DNA of 7,850 nucleotides from an uncultured Lachnospiraceae bacterium. Lineage in GTDB: Bacteria; Bacillota; Clostridia; Lachnospirales; Lachnospiraceae. The position numbers were made by a program, and so were the translations under genes. Below, one piece after another: positions 1 through 6,179 of this stretch (its first letter is position 1; each line of letters starts with the position of its first letter). The stretch covers positions 1 to 7,850 of the forward strand of contig CAKRNI010000113.1 in NCBI GenBank assembly GCA_934370915.1, read 5' to 3'. The notes beneath the pieces are model-generated. The model saw only the letters and a program-made list of their open reading frames with translations, was not told the origin of the DNA and made no database searches.

Positions 1-87
1 GGAGCAAGCGGTCCGGCAGCAAAACTGTTCGAGAAGTTCGGATTTACGGTTGAGAACGTTGTAAATACTGTAAAGACGCTGTTCTAA
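1..87 (+). CDS. Transketolase, C-terminal subunit (3' end only)
   Basis: Only the last 28 codons are present, in the first frame, ending with TAA at 85-87. The peptide contains GASGPAAKLFEKFG near its start and ends NTVKTLF. This G-x-SGPA-x-x-L-x-x-KFG pattern followed by a short amphipathic helix is typical of the extreme C-terminus of transketolases, including the split C-terminal subunits common in Clostridia. Such enzymes move two-carbon ketol units between sugar phosphates in the non-oxidative pentose phosphate pathway, using thiamine diphosphate. The catalytic and cofactor regions lie outside the window, so the call rests on the tail alone. The next gene downstream is a sugar kinase, which fits a sugar-metabolism setting. 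A different member of the transketolase superfamily cannot be excluded. Confidence 0.62.
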   Translation, partial: GASGPAAKLFEKFGFTVENVVNTVKTLF

Positions 88-88
88 T
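59..88 (+). promoter_or_regulatory. Possible sigma-A-type promoter for the glucokinase gene
   Basis: TTGTAA (59-64) and TCTAAT (83-88) are separated by 18 bp, matching the -35 and -10 consensus at 4/6 and 5/6. The pair overlaps the 3' end of the transketolase frame and lies about 165 bp upstream of the glucokinase ATG. No terminator is visible between the two genes, so read-through from upstream is equally possible. This is a pattern match only. Confidence 0.25.
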
Positions 89-158
89 TAGATAGATGGA
101 AAATGCAGCAGCCCGATGTGAAATGGACGGCTGTGAAAAATAGGGGCTGGCACCTGGG

Positions 159-200
159 GGTCCGGGCGGCAGTTTCACAAGACTGTATGCTGTCCGGACC
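159..200. repeat. Inverted repeat in the transketolase-glucokinase gap
   Basis: GGTCCGG (159-165) is matched by CCGGACC (194-200), a perfect 7-bp stem with a 28-nt loop. Inside the loop CAGT and ACTG can add a small inner stem. No T-run follows on either strand, so it does not look like an intrinsic terminator. It may be leader structure in the glucokinase mRNA or chance. The rest of this 168-bp gap (88-255) holds nothing else I can name. Confidence 0.3.
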
Positions 201-255
201 GATGGCTTAAAACAGCGGGGACGGATAGCGGAAAATCCGGAAAAGGGGAACGCAC

Positions 256-1197
256 ATGAGCTTAAAGTGTATAGGAATCGATATCGGCGGAACAAGCGTG
301 AAGCTCGGTATCTTTGAGGAAGATGGAACTCTTGTAAAGAAATGGGAGATTCCGACAAGAAAAGAGGAGAACGGAAAGTATATCCTGGGCGATATTGCGG
401 CTTCAATCCGCAGAACGGCAAAGGAAAGCGGGCTGGAGCTCTCCGATTTTTCCGGCGCGGGGATGGGATTCCCGGGACCGGTTCTTCCTGACGGGCACTG
501 CGAAGTGTGCGTAAACCTTGGCTGGAAAGCGGGAAATCCGCAGAAGGAATTAAGCGGACTGCTGGATGGAATGCCTGTCAAAAGCGGAAATGACGCGAAT
601 GTCGCAGCTCTCGGCGAGATGTGGCAGGGCGGCGGAAAAGGCTATAAAAACCTCGTTATGGTGACACTCGGAACCGGCGTCGGCGGCGGTATTATTCTGA
701 ATGAAAAGATCTGGACCGGTGAACAGGGCGTTGGCGGCGAGATCGGTCACATCCACGTGATGGAAGGTGAAACAGAGGCGTGCAACTGCGGCGGCCACGG
801 CTGCCTGGAGCAGGTCGCTTCCGCTACAGGAATTGCAAGGACCGCAAGAAGAATGCTGGCGGCAGATAACCGTCCGTCCAGTCTCAGAAGCTTAAAGAAC
901 ATCAGCGCAAAGAACGTGCTGGATGCGGCAAAAGCGGGAGATGAGCTTGCGCTGGAATCCCTTAATAAGTCCTGTTATTACCTTGGATGGGCTCTTGCGA
1001 CGATCTCGATGGTTCTGGATCCGCAGGCCTTCCTGATCGGCGGCGGCGTATCCAAAGCCGGAACATTCCTGACTGATATGATTAAAAAGTACCATGATGA
1101 ATTATCTCCGATGGCAACAAAGAAGGCGGACATCGTCCTTGCGAAGCTTGGAAACGATGCCGGTATCTATGGGGCCGCGAAGCTGATCATCGGATAA
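256..1197 (+). CDS. glk: ROK-family glucokinase
   Basis: A 313-residue cytoplasmic sugar kinase that is expected to phosphorylate glucose to glucose 6-phosphate with ATP at the head of glycolysis. The N-terminal phosphate-binding loop DIGGTSVKLG lies at residues 9-18. GNDANVA (111-117) carries the presumed catalytic base Asp113. GTGVGGG (139-145) is the second nucleotide-binding loop. GEIGH (161-165) with CNCGGHGCLE (176-185) is the ROK zinc signature, with His165, Cys176, Cys178 and Cys183 as likely ligands. IGGG (261-264) is the late glycine-rich loop. Length and motif spacing match bacterial ROK glucokinases. The ATG at 256 is preceded by AAGGGGAA at 244-251 and starts directly on the conserved beta-strand. 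It is a single gene closed by a terminator seven bases after its stop. Another hexose or N-acetylhexosamine specificity is possible because ROK kinases vary. Confidence 0.88.
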   Translation: MSLKCIGIDIGGTSVKLGIFEEDGTLVKKWEIPTRKEENGKYILGDIAASIRRTAKESGLELSDFSGAGMGFPGPVLPDGHCEVCVNLGWKAGNPQKELSGLLDGMPVKSGNDANVAALGEMWQGGGKGYKNLVMVTLGTGVGGGIILNEKIWTGEQGVGGEIGHIHVMEGETEACNCGGHGCLEQVASATGIARTARRMLAADNRPSSLRSLKNISAKNVLDAAKAGDELALESLNKSCYYLGWALATISMVLDPQAFLIGGGVSKAGTFLTDMIKKYHDELSPMATKKADIVLAKLGNDAGIYGAAKLIIG

Positions 1198-1204
1198 AAA
1201 GAGA

Positions 1205-1231
1205 GAGTCCGGTGCGCCGGACTCCCTTTTT
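1205..1231 (+). terminator. Intrinsic terminator of the glucokinase gene
   Basis: GAGTCCGG (1205-1212), loop TGCG, then CCGGACTC (1217-1224) form a perfect 8-bp GC-rich stem, followed by CC and five T (1227-1231). It starts seven bases after the glucokinase stop codon. The A-run before the stem (1196-1200) could pair with the T-run and give weaker function on the minus strand. Confidence 0.85.
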
Positions 1232-1265
1232 GCTGAAAAGAATTCATAAGAAATGTGTTAGTGGG

Positions 1266-1294
1266 AAAGAAAAATGTCCGCAATAAGCGGACAT
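1266..1294 (-). terminator. Terminator-like hairpin facing the minus strand
   Basis: ATGTCCGC (1274-1281), loop AATAA, GCGGACAT (1287-1294) form a perfect 8-bp stem. Read on the minus strand it is followed at once by TTTTCTTT (1273-1266), the layout of an intrinsic terminator. On the plus strand it is followed by ACATAC, which would not terminate. It lies about 35 bp beyond the plus-strand glucokinase terminator and points towards it. Either it stops antisense transcription into the glucokinase gene, or it ends a minus-strand transcript starting in the gap. Confidence 0.55.
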
Positions 1295-1336
1295 ACATAC
1301 CCCCCGGACATGAGGAGACCCCGGTCGCGACAACCG
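1266..1336 (-). ncRNA. Possible small RNA in the glucokinase-pyrophosphatase gap
   Basis: A minus promoter-like pair (-35 at 1366-1371, -10 at 1342-1347) and a minus terminator-like hairpin (1266-1294) would bound a transcript of about 70 nt. The transcript would carry an unpaired TCTCCTC stretch (complement of 1312-1318), able to pair with Shine-Dalgarno sequences, between its 5' end and the terminator stem. No frame with a ribosome binding site is evident inside it. I do not recognise it as a known RNA family. The call is inferred from signal arrangement, and expression is unproven. Confidence 0.28.
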
Positions 1337-1339
1337 GGG
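1319..1339. repeat. GC-rich hairpin in the pyrophosphatase upstream region
   Basis: CCCCGGT (1319-1325) and ACCGGGG (1333-1339) are perfect 7-bp arms around a 7-nt loop that contains TCGCGA. No T-run follows on either strand, so it is not an intrinsic terminator. The C-run at 1300-1305 and the second copy of CGGACAT at 1305-1311 offer competing partners for this and the neighbouring hairpin. Confidence 0.45.
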
Positions 1340-1341
1340 CA

Positions 1342-1371
1342 ATTATGAAAAATCTATGTGCAATTTGTCTA
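1342..1371 (-). promoter_or_regulatory. Possible minus-strand promoter
   Basis: Read on the minus strand, TAGACA (1371-1366) and CATAAT (1347-1342) are each 5/6 matches to the -35 and -10 consensus, with an 18-bp spacer. Transcription would begin near 1335 and run leftwards to the terminator-like hairpin at 1266-1294. The stretch is AT-rich, which raises the chance of a false match. Confidence 0.3.
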
Positions 1372-1385
1372 ATTGGTAAAGTTAA

Positions 1386-1415
1386 ATGACTTTTTGTTTA
1401 TGCAATAAGTATAAA
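1386..1415 (+). promoter_or_regulatory. Possible promoter for the pyrophosphatase gene
   Basis: ATGACT (1386-1391, 4/6) and TATAAA (1410-1415, 5/6) are separated by 18 bp in the AT-rich stretch upstream of the pyrophosphatase gene, giving a predicted 5' leader of about 90 nt. A weaker alternative is TTGTGA (1433-1438) with TGTAAC (1456-1461) at 17 bp. Because the glucokinase terminator stops upstream transcription, this gap should contain a promoter. Which of the two is used is uncertain. Confidence 0.35.
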
Positions 1416-1511
1416 AAACAAATATGAATAAATTGTGAACGTACTATGAAGTTATTGTAACACATTCCTGTTTTGTACGTCTGAGAGAAACGCAATAGAA
1501 GGAGAAGATCA

Positions 1512-3188
1512 ATGGCAGCTGAAGGACTGAAAAAGACACTTGTCCTGGGACACAGGAATCCGGATACGGATTCCATCTGCTCAGCTATCTGCTATGCAGA
1601 TTTCAAGCACAAGCTTACCGGCGAGATTTATGAGCCGTGCCGTGCCGGAAATGTAAACCCTGAGACACAGTATGTATTAGATTATTTTAAATTGAAGGCC
1701 CCGCGTCTTGTAGAGAACGTCAAGACACAGGTCAAGGATATCGAGATCCGTAAGACAAAAGGTGTGTCCCGCGGAATTTCTTTAAAGAATGCGTGGGGAC
1801 TCATGCAGGAGAATAATGTTGTAACAATTCCGTGTGTCACGGAGGAAGGTCTTCTGGAGGGCGTGATCACCATCGGTGATATCACCAAGTCCTACATGAA
1901 CTTATATGACAGCAGTATTATTTCAAAAGCGTGCACAAAATATGCCAACATTCTGGATACGCTGGAAGGAAGCATGGTAGTCGGTGACTCCGAGGCATAC
2001 TTTGACCGCGGAAAAGTCCTGATCGCGGCCGCAAACCCGGATTTGATGGAGAACTACATCGAGAAGTATGACCTTGTCATTCTCGGAAACCGCTATGAGT
2101 CCCAGCTTTGCGCAATCGAGATGGAAGCGGGCTGCATTATCGTCTGCGAGGGCGCAGGCGTATCCCTCACGATCCGCAAGCTGGCACAGGAGCGCGGCTG
2201 CGCAGTCATCACCACACCGTATGACACGTACACGACGGCTCGTCTGATCAACCAGTCCATGCCGATCAGTTACTTTATGACAAAGGAGAATATCATCGAC
2301 TTCTCAGAGGAAGATTACCTTGACGATATCCGTGAGATCATGGCAAGCAAGAGACACCGTGATTTCCCGGTTCTGGATTCCGACGGAAAGTACATCGGCA
2401 TGATCTCCAGACGTAACCTCTTAGGAGCGAAAGGAAAGAGTATCATCCTTGTTGACCACAATGAGAAGAGTCAGGCGGTCGAGGGTATGGAGAACGCGGA
2501 CATCCGTGAGATCATCGACCATCACCGTCTCGGCACTGTGGAGACCATGTCCCCGGTATTCTTCAGAAACCAGCCTCTCGGCTGTACCGCAACCATCATT
2601 TACCAGATGTATCAGGAGAATCACATGGAGATCGACAAGACAACGGCCGGACTCTTATGCAGCGCGATCATCTCCGATACCCTGCTATTCCGTTCTCCGA
2701 CCTGCACGCCGATCGATAAGGCAGCCGGACTCGCACTTGCGCAGATCGCCGGACTTGACATCGAGAAGTATGCGATCGACATGTTCTCTGCGGGAAGCAA
2801 CCTGAAGGGAAAATCTGACGGCGATATCTTCTACCAGGATTTCAAGCGTTTCACCGTTGGAAATTCCGTATTCGGTATTGGTCAGATCACTTCCTTAAAC
2901 GCGGTAGAGCTCAAAGACTTAAGGAAGAGAATGTCTGAGTATACAGAAAAAGAGAGAGAGCAGCATGAGATCGACATGATGTTCTTTATGCTTACAAACA
3001 TTCTGACAGAGTCCACAGACCTGATCTGCACCGGACAGGGCGCGGAGCAGCTGATCACGACCGCATTCCATGTACGGGATGAGGACGTGGAGAATGTGAG
3101 CGCACAGACCGGAATCGTGAAGCTTCCGGGCGTTGTTTCCAGAAAGAAACAGCTTGCGCCGCAGGTCATGATGGCATTACAGCAGTAA
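1512..3188 (+). CDS. ppaC: Manganese-dependent inorganic pyrophosphatase with CBS and DRTGG domains
   Basis: A 558-residue family II (DHH) pyrophosphatase that hydrolyses pyrophosphate to two phosphates in the cytoplasm, pulling biosynthetic reactions forward. The DHH domain begins with GHRNPDTDS (residues 13-21; His14, Asp18 and Asp20 are likely metal ligands). It is then interrupted by a regulatory insert of about 240 residues: a CBS motif (about 70-128), a DRTGG-type domain (about 130-245) and a second CBS motif (about 250-308). The catalytic core resumes with VDHNE (314-318), DHH (336-338) and SDT (388-390). The DHHA2 domain carries GSNLKGK (428-434) and the substrate-binding SRKKQ (543-547). 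This order matches the studied clostridial CBS-pyrophosphatase type, in which AMP or ADP inhibits and diadenosine polyphosphates activate; that regulation is inferred here. AAGGAG at 1499-1504, 7 nt before the ATG, supports the start. All key residues appear intact. Confidence 0.93.
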   Translation: MAAEGLKKTLVLGHRNPDTDSICSAICYADFKHKLTGEIYEPCRAGNVNPETQYVLDYFKLKAPRLVENVKTQVKDIEIRKTKGVSRGISLKNAWGLMQENNVVTIPCVTEEGLLEGVITIGDITKSYMNLYDSSIISKACTKYANILDTLEGSMVVGDSEAYFDRGKVLIAAANPDLMENYIEKYDLVILGNRYESQLCAIEMEAGCIIVCEGAGVSLTIRKLAQERGCAVITTPYDTYTTARLINQSMPISYFMTKENIIDFSEEDYLDDIREIMASKRHRDFPVLDSDGKYIGMISRRNLLGAKGKSIILVDHNEKSQAVEGMENADIREIIDHHRLGTVETMSPVFFRNQPLGCTATIIYQMYQENHMEIDKTTAGLLCSAIISDTLLFRSPTCTPIDKAAGLALAQIAGLDIEKYAIDMFSAGSNLKGKSDGDIFYQDFKRFTVGNSVFGIGQITSLNAVELKDLRKRMSEYTEKEREQHEIDMMFFMLTNILTESTDLICTGQGAEQLITTAFHVRDEDVENVSAQTGIVKLPGVVSRKKQLAPQVMMALQQ

Positions 3189-3261
3189 TTTTCTGACGGC
3201 AGACACTGCAGGTGTGAGATGCCGGAAAGGCTGCGATTGAAGAAAGGCAGGATCTGTAAAG

Positions 3262-4029
3262 ATGGGAAAACGACAGTTTAAACCAGGAAATATGCTGTAC
3301 CCGGTTCCGGCTGTCCTCGTGACGGTGGCTGACCGGGAAGGAAATTCGAATATTTTTACGGTGGCATGGGCGGGAACCATCTGCACGAATCCGCCGATGC
3401 TGTCCATCAGTGTCAGGCCGGAACGCCACTCCTACCATATGATGAAGGAGACCGGGGAGTTCGTCGTAAACCTGACGACGGAGTCCATGGTCTGGGCGAC
3501 AGACTACTGCGGCGTGCGCTCCGGGCGCGACGTGGATAAGTGGAAAGAGACCGGGCTGACCCCGGAGAAGGCGAACGTGGTGAATGTACCGGTGATCAAA
3601 GAGAGCCCGGTGAACATCGAGTGCCGCGTCGTGAAGGTGGAAGAGCTGGGCAGCCATCACATGTTTATCGCCGATGTTGTGGCGGTGGATGTAGACGAGG
3701 CGTACATGGATGCGAAGGACACCTTCCATCTTTCCATGGCGAAGCCGTTAGCCTATTCCCATGGAAGATATTATGGGATGGGAGAGGAGCTGGGAAGCTT
3801 CGGGTATAGCGTGAGAAAGCCGGTGAAGGACGCGAAAGCGGGTAAAAAAACTTCAAAATCGGTAAAAAAGAGTCCTGGCAGTGTAGAAAGAGCGGGAACT
3901 TCAAGAACGGACCGAAAGCATTCAGGCGCCGATGAAGGAAAAAAAGGAACTGACCGGTCGGAACGATCCAGGAAGGCGAATAATCAGAAATCCGGTGGTC
4001 CGCGGAATGATAAGAAGAGACAGAAGTAG
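3262..4029 (+). CDS. Flavin reductase-like FMN-binding protein with a basic C-terminal tail
   Basis: A 255-residue protein. Residues 1 to about 184 form a flavin reductase-like split-barrel domain (DIM6/NTAB type): YPVPAVLVT near the start, the NIFTVAWAG and CTNPPMLSISVRP segments (30-53) and GEFVVNLTTE (65-74), which in this family contact FMN. Relatives reduce flavins or use FMN as an electron carrier; the substrate cannot be read here. The family usually ends near SFGYSVRK (179-186), but this protein continues for 70 residues with 16 Lys, 8 Arg, 9 Ser, 8 acidic residues and no aromatic residue, Leu, Ile or Met. That tail should be disordered and positively charged. A run of seven A sits at its start. 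The ATG at 3262 has only a weak AGGCAGGA some 10 nt upstream. The gene lies 73 bp after ppaC without a terminator, so cotranscription is likely. Confidence 0.8.
   Translation: MGKRQFKPGNMLYPVPAVLVTVADREGNSNIFTVAWAGTICTNPPMLSISVRPERHSYHMMKETGEFVVNLTTESMVWATDYCGVRSGRDVDKWKETGLTPEKANVVNVPVIKESPVNIECRVVKVEELGSHHMFIADVVAVDVDEAYMDAKDTFHLSMAKPLAYSHGRYYGMGEELGSFGYSVRKPVKDAKAGKKTSKSVKKSPGSVERAGTSRTDRKHSGADEGKKGTDRSERSRKANNQKSGGPRNDKKRQK
3844..3850 (+). other. A7 homopolymer at the flavin reductase domain-tail junction
   Basis: Seven consecutive A, read as Lys195-Lys196 and the first base of Thr197. A 9-bp direct repeat GGTAAAAAA occurs at 3841-3849 and 3861-3869. Loss of one A makes the frame stop at 3863-3865, giving a 200-residue protein of normal family length. 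Gain of one A gives a different basic tail ending at residue 224. The tract is thus a possible slippage site during replication or transcription. Confidence 0.5.
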
Positions 4030-4108
4030 TCTGCAGAGTGACTGGGAGTATACGGAACAGTTAACCAGAGATAATTACAGCGACAGATAAAAGAGCGAGG
4101 CATAAGTT

Positions 4109-4621
4109 ATGAAGAAGAAAAATATTCTGATGATCGGAATGCCGGCGTCCGGAAAGAGCACCATCGGCGTGCTGCTTGCGAAGCGCCTTGGATATTCCTT
4201 CGTGGATGTGGATCTTGTGATCCAGGAGAAGACAGGAAAGCTTTTGAAGGAGATCATCGCGGAAGAGGGCGATGATGGTTTCTTACGCGTTGAGGAACAG
4301 GCAAACCTCGATCTGGATGTGGAAAAATCCGTCATTGCGCCGGGCGGCAGCGTGATCTACGAGGCGAAAGCCATGGAGCACTACAAAGAGACCGCGACGA
4401 TCGTTTATCTGAAGCTTTGCTATGAGGATCTGGAATCTCGTCTCGGAAACCTTGTGGACCGCGGTGTTGTTTTAAAGGACGGAATGACACTCAGGGATCT
4501 CTACAATGAGAGACTTCCGTACTACGAGAAATATGCGGACATCACACTGGATGAGACCGGAAAAGAGTTCGGTGAGCTGGTGGATGAGCTGAGAGAGTAT
4601 TTTGAGAATTCAGAGAAATAA
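4109..4621 (+). CDS. aroK: Shikimate kinase-like P-loop kinase
   Basis: A 170-residue nucleoside monophosphate kinase-fold protein expected to phosphorylate shikimate to shikimate 3-phosphate in the chorismate pathway. The Walker A loop GMPASGKST is at residues 10-18. FVDVD (31-35) matches the substrate-binding D-x-D site, and FLRVEE (58-63) carries the substrate-contacting Arg60. The family's GGG loop reads PGGSV (78-82). RGVV (118-121) starts the lid region, and NERLPYYEKYAD (133-144) carries the late conserved Arg135. Length matches shikimate kinases (about 165-175). The GGS loop and the lid RGVVLKDGMTLRDLY differ from the textbook R-x-RPLL lid and suggest a clostridial subgroup, so substrate is less certain than fold. 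GAGG at 4097-4100, 8 nt before the ATG, supports the start. It follows the flavin reductase gene by 79 bp and is probably the last gene of that transcript. Confidence 0.78.
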   Translation: MKKKNILMIGMPASGKSTIGVLLAKRLGYSFVDVDLVIQEKTGKLLKEIIAEEGDDGFLRVEEQANLDLDVEKSVIAPGGSVIYEAKAMEHYKETATIVYLKLCYEDLESRLGNLVDRGVVLKDGMTLRDLYNERLPYYEKYADITLDETGKEFGELVDELREYFENSEK

Positions 4622-4654
4622 AGAGTGCCGGACCAGCCTGGTGGATAAAATAAG

Positions 4655-4720
4655 AAAAGTTCCAGTAAAGTGTGGAAAGAATACAAGAATGTATGAGCCA
4701 TTGCTTTACCGGAACTTTTT
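4655..4720 (+). terminator. Terminator of the kinase operon, possibly bidirectional
   Basis: AAAAGTTCC (4655-4663) plus GTAAAG (4665-4670) pair with CTTTAC (4704-4709) plus GGAACTTTT (4711-4719), giving a 16-position stem with one A/C mismatch, followed by T4720. The 33-nt top contains a small inner hairpin, ATACA-AGAA-TGTAT (4681-4694). The minus-strand reading of the stem also ends in T-rich sequence, so it may act in both directions between the convergent kinase and hydF genes. Confidence 0.6.
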
Positions 4721-4813
4721 CTATATAAGATAATAAGTCATAATTATGAAATGACGGCTGCGCTGATAAGTGTTGGAAACGATAAATAAGCAGTTGTCGA
4801 GGTCGGAATGAAG

Positions 4814-4845
4814 AAAAACCCTAGCCAGAGCAAGAGAAACCAGGG
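4814..4845 (-). terminator. Intrinsic terminator of hydF
   Basis: Read on the minus strand, CCCTGG (4845-4840), a 15-nt loop and CTAGGG (4824-4819) form a 6-bp stem with one G-U pair, followed by TTTTTC (4818-4813). It begins 7 bp after the hydF stop codon, the usual place. The stem is short, so efficiency may be moderate. Confidence 0.5.
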
Positions 4846-4852
4846 ATATTGC

Positions 4853-6148
4853 TTAAAGTCCCAGACATTCCACGCTGCGTTCGAGAATCCCTTTCATATA
4901 CGCAATCGCAATCCCATAGTTCGTCATCGGGATCTCCTGGTCGGCGGCGCTTCTTAGGCGGCTTCGCATTTCACGCTCGTTCAGCATACAGCCGCCGCAG
5001 TGGACGATGAGCTTATATCCGGAGACGTCTTCCGGGAATTCAGTGCCGGAGGTGAAGTGGAAGTCTGGCTGCTTTCCGGTATATTCCCGGATCCAGTTCG
5101 GGAGTTTTTCGGTACCGATATCGCCGCACTGGCGGTGATGGGTGCAGCCTTCAGAGATCAGGATCTTATCGCCGTCTTCGATGGTATTGAATGCCCGTGC
5201 GCCGTGGACGGCCTGGGTGAGATTTCCCTTGTACCTCGCAAAGAGAATCGAGAATGAGGTCAGGCGGATGTCCTTTGGAGTCAGGCGGTCCACAAGCGGG
5301 AATACCTGGCTGTCGGTAATGACGAGGGAAGGTCTTTTCTTTAAGGAGTTCAGTGTCTCCGTGAGCTCCGATTCCCGACAGACGATGGGCATGGCACCGG
5401 TATCTAAAAGGTCGCGGATCACCTGCTGCTGCGGGAGAATCAGGCGGCCCTTCGGTGCGGCTTTGTCGATTGGGACGACGAGGACAACGATGTCCAGCGG
5501 GTTCACGAGATCGGCCACAAGGTGTTTTTCATTGCCGTCCGTGGAGACAAGCCGCGCCATGCGCTCTTTCAGGTCGTGGATTCCGAAACCGGTCTTGGCG
5601 CTGACGTAGATCTTATGCTGGTCCGCGGCTGAATGAAGAGCAGGGGCCGATTCGGACGCGCTTTTAGAGTCCGTGGTATTTGAGACTGACTGGCTGGAAT
5701 GCTGCGCAGTTGCTGCGGCATTTTGTTGTGGCAGACTGACCTCGTTAAGATCGCATAGATCCGCCTTATTGTATACAACAAGATACGGAATCTCCTTCTT
5801 CTCAAACAGCTGGATCATTTCTTCTTCCCAGCTGCCAGTTCCGGTGACTCCATCTACGACCAGGATCGCGATATCCGTTTTATTTAAGACCTGGCGGCTC
5901 TTTCCGACGCGCTTGATTCCGAGTTCGCCCTCATCGTCAATGCCAGGCGTATCGATAATTACGACCGGTCCCAGCGGAAGAAGTTCCATGGACTTTGATA
6001 CCGGGTCGGTGGTGGTTCCGCGGACCTCGGAGACGATGGAGAGATCCTGCCCGGTCACTGCGTTCACAAGACTTGATTTTCCGGCGTTTCTTCTGCCAAA
6101 GAATCCAATGTGGATCCGTTCGCCGGACGGCGTTTCATTCATTCCCAT
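4853..6148 (-). CDS. hydF: [FeFe] hydrogenase H-cluster maturation GTPase HydF
   Basis: A 431-residue GTPase scaffold on which the 2Fe subcluster is assembled before transfer to apo-hydrogenase. The G domain has GRRNAGKSS (residues 18-26, G1), TTTDPV (45-50, G2), DTPG (66-69, G3), NKAD (127-130, G4) and SAK (183-185, G5). The C-terminal domain carries the [4Fe-4S] ligands as C-T-H (335-337) and HCGGC (383-387), the HydF C-x-H...H-C-x-x-C signature. The frame is open upstream to a TTG at 6208, but that TTG has no ribosome binding site. ATG at 6148 has one 7 nt upstream and starts at MGMNETPSGERIHIGFFGRR, where family proteins start. A Ser/Ala/Gln-rich insert of about 39 residues (139-177) separates G4 from G5. 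hydF follows hydE by 124 bp and ends in its own terminator. Confidence 0.93.
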   Translation of the reverse strand: MGMNETPSGERIHIGFFGRRNAGKSSLVNAVTGQDLSIVSEVRGTTTDPVSKSMELLPLGPVVIIDTPGIDDEGELGIKRVGKSRQVLNKTDIAILVVDGVTGTGSWEEEMIQLFEKKEIPYLVVYNKADLCDLNEVSLPQQNAAATAQHSSQSVSNTTDSKSASESAPALHSAADQHKIYVSAKTGFGIHDLKERMARLVSTDGNEKHLVADLVNPLDIVVLVVPIDKAAPKGRLILPQQQVIRDLLDTGAMPIVCRESELTETLNSLKKRPSLVITDSQVFPLVDRLTPKDIRLTSFSILFARYKGNLTQAVHGARAFNTIEDGDKILISEGCTHHRQCGDIGTEKLPNWIREYTGKQPDFHFTSGTEFPEDVSGYKLIVHCGGCMLNEREMRSRLRSAADQEIPMTNYGIAIAYMKGILERSVECLGL

Positions 6149-6155
6149 ATGTAAA

Positions 6156-6161
6156 CCTGCC
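6156..6161 (-). promoter_or_regulatory. Ribosome binding site that decides the hydF start
   Basis: Minus-strand GGCAGG (6161-6156) lies 7 nt upstream of the ATG at 6148-6146. The upstream TTG at 6208-6206 is preceded by an AT-rich hairpin and no purine-rich site. This supports the shorter 431-residue product. Confidence 0.6.
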
Positions 6162-6179
6162 GAACCTGTCTGATATGCT

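Noticed and set aside
1345..1389. 14-residue plus-strand frame (MKNLCAICLIGKVK) before ppaC, with GGGG 5 nt upstream
   Set aside because: The GGGG is part of a hairpin arm, the predicted ppaC promoter lies at its end and no peptide family is recognised; more likely chance.
2449..2805. 118-codon plus-strand frame inside the pyrophosphatase gene
   Set aside because: It overlaps the catalytic DHH region in another frame and is an Arg/Ser-rich low-information translation with no ribosome binding site.
3189..3261. Terminator between ppaC and the flavin reductase gene
   Set aside because: Only an imperfect hairpin (CGGCA...TGCCG with an inner CAC/GTG stem) is present and no T-run follows.
3166..3729. 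Long open frame of 187 codons on the minus strand across the flavin reductase gene
   Set aside because: It is antisense to a well-supported domain, lacks a recognisable motif or ribosome binding site and is His/Arg/Leu-rich in a shadow-like manner.
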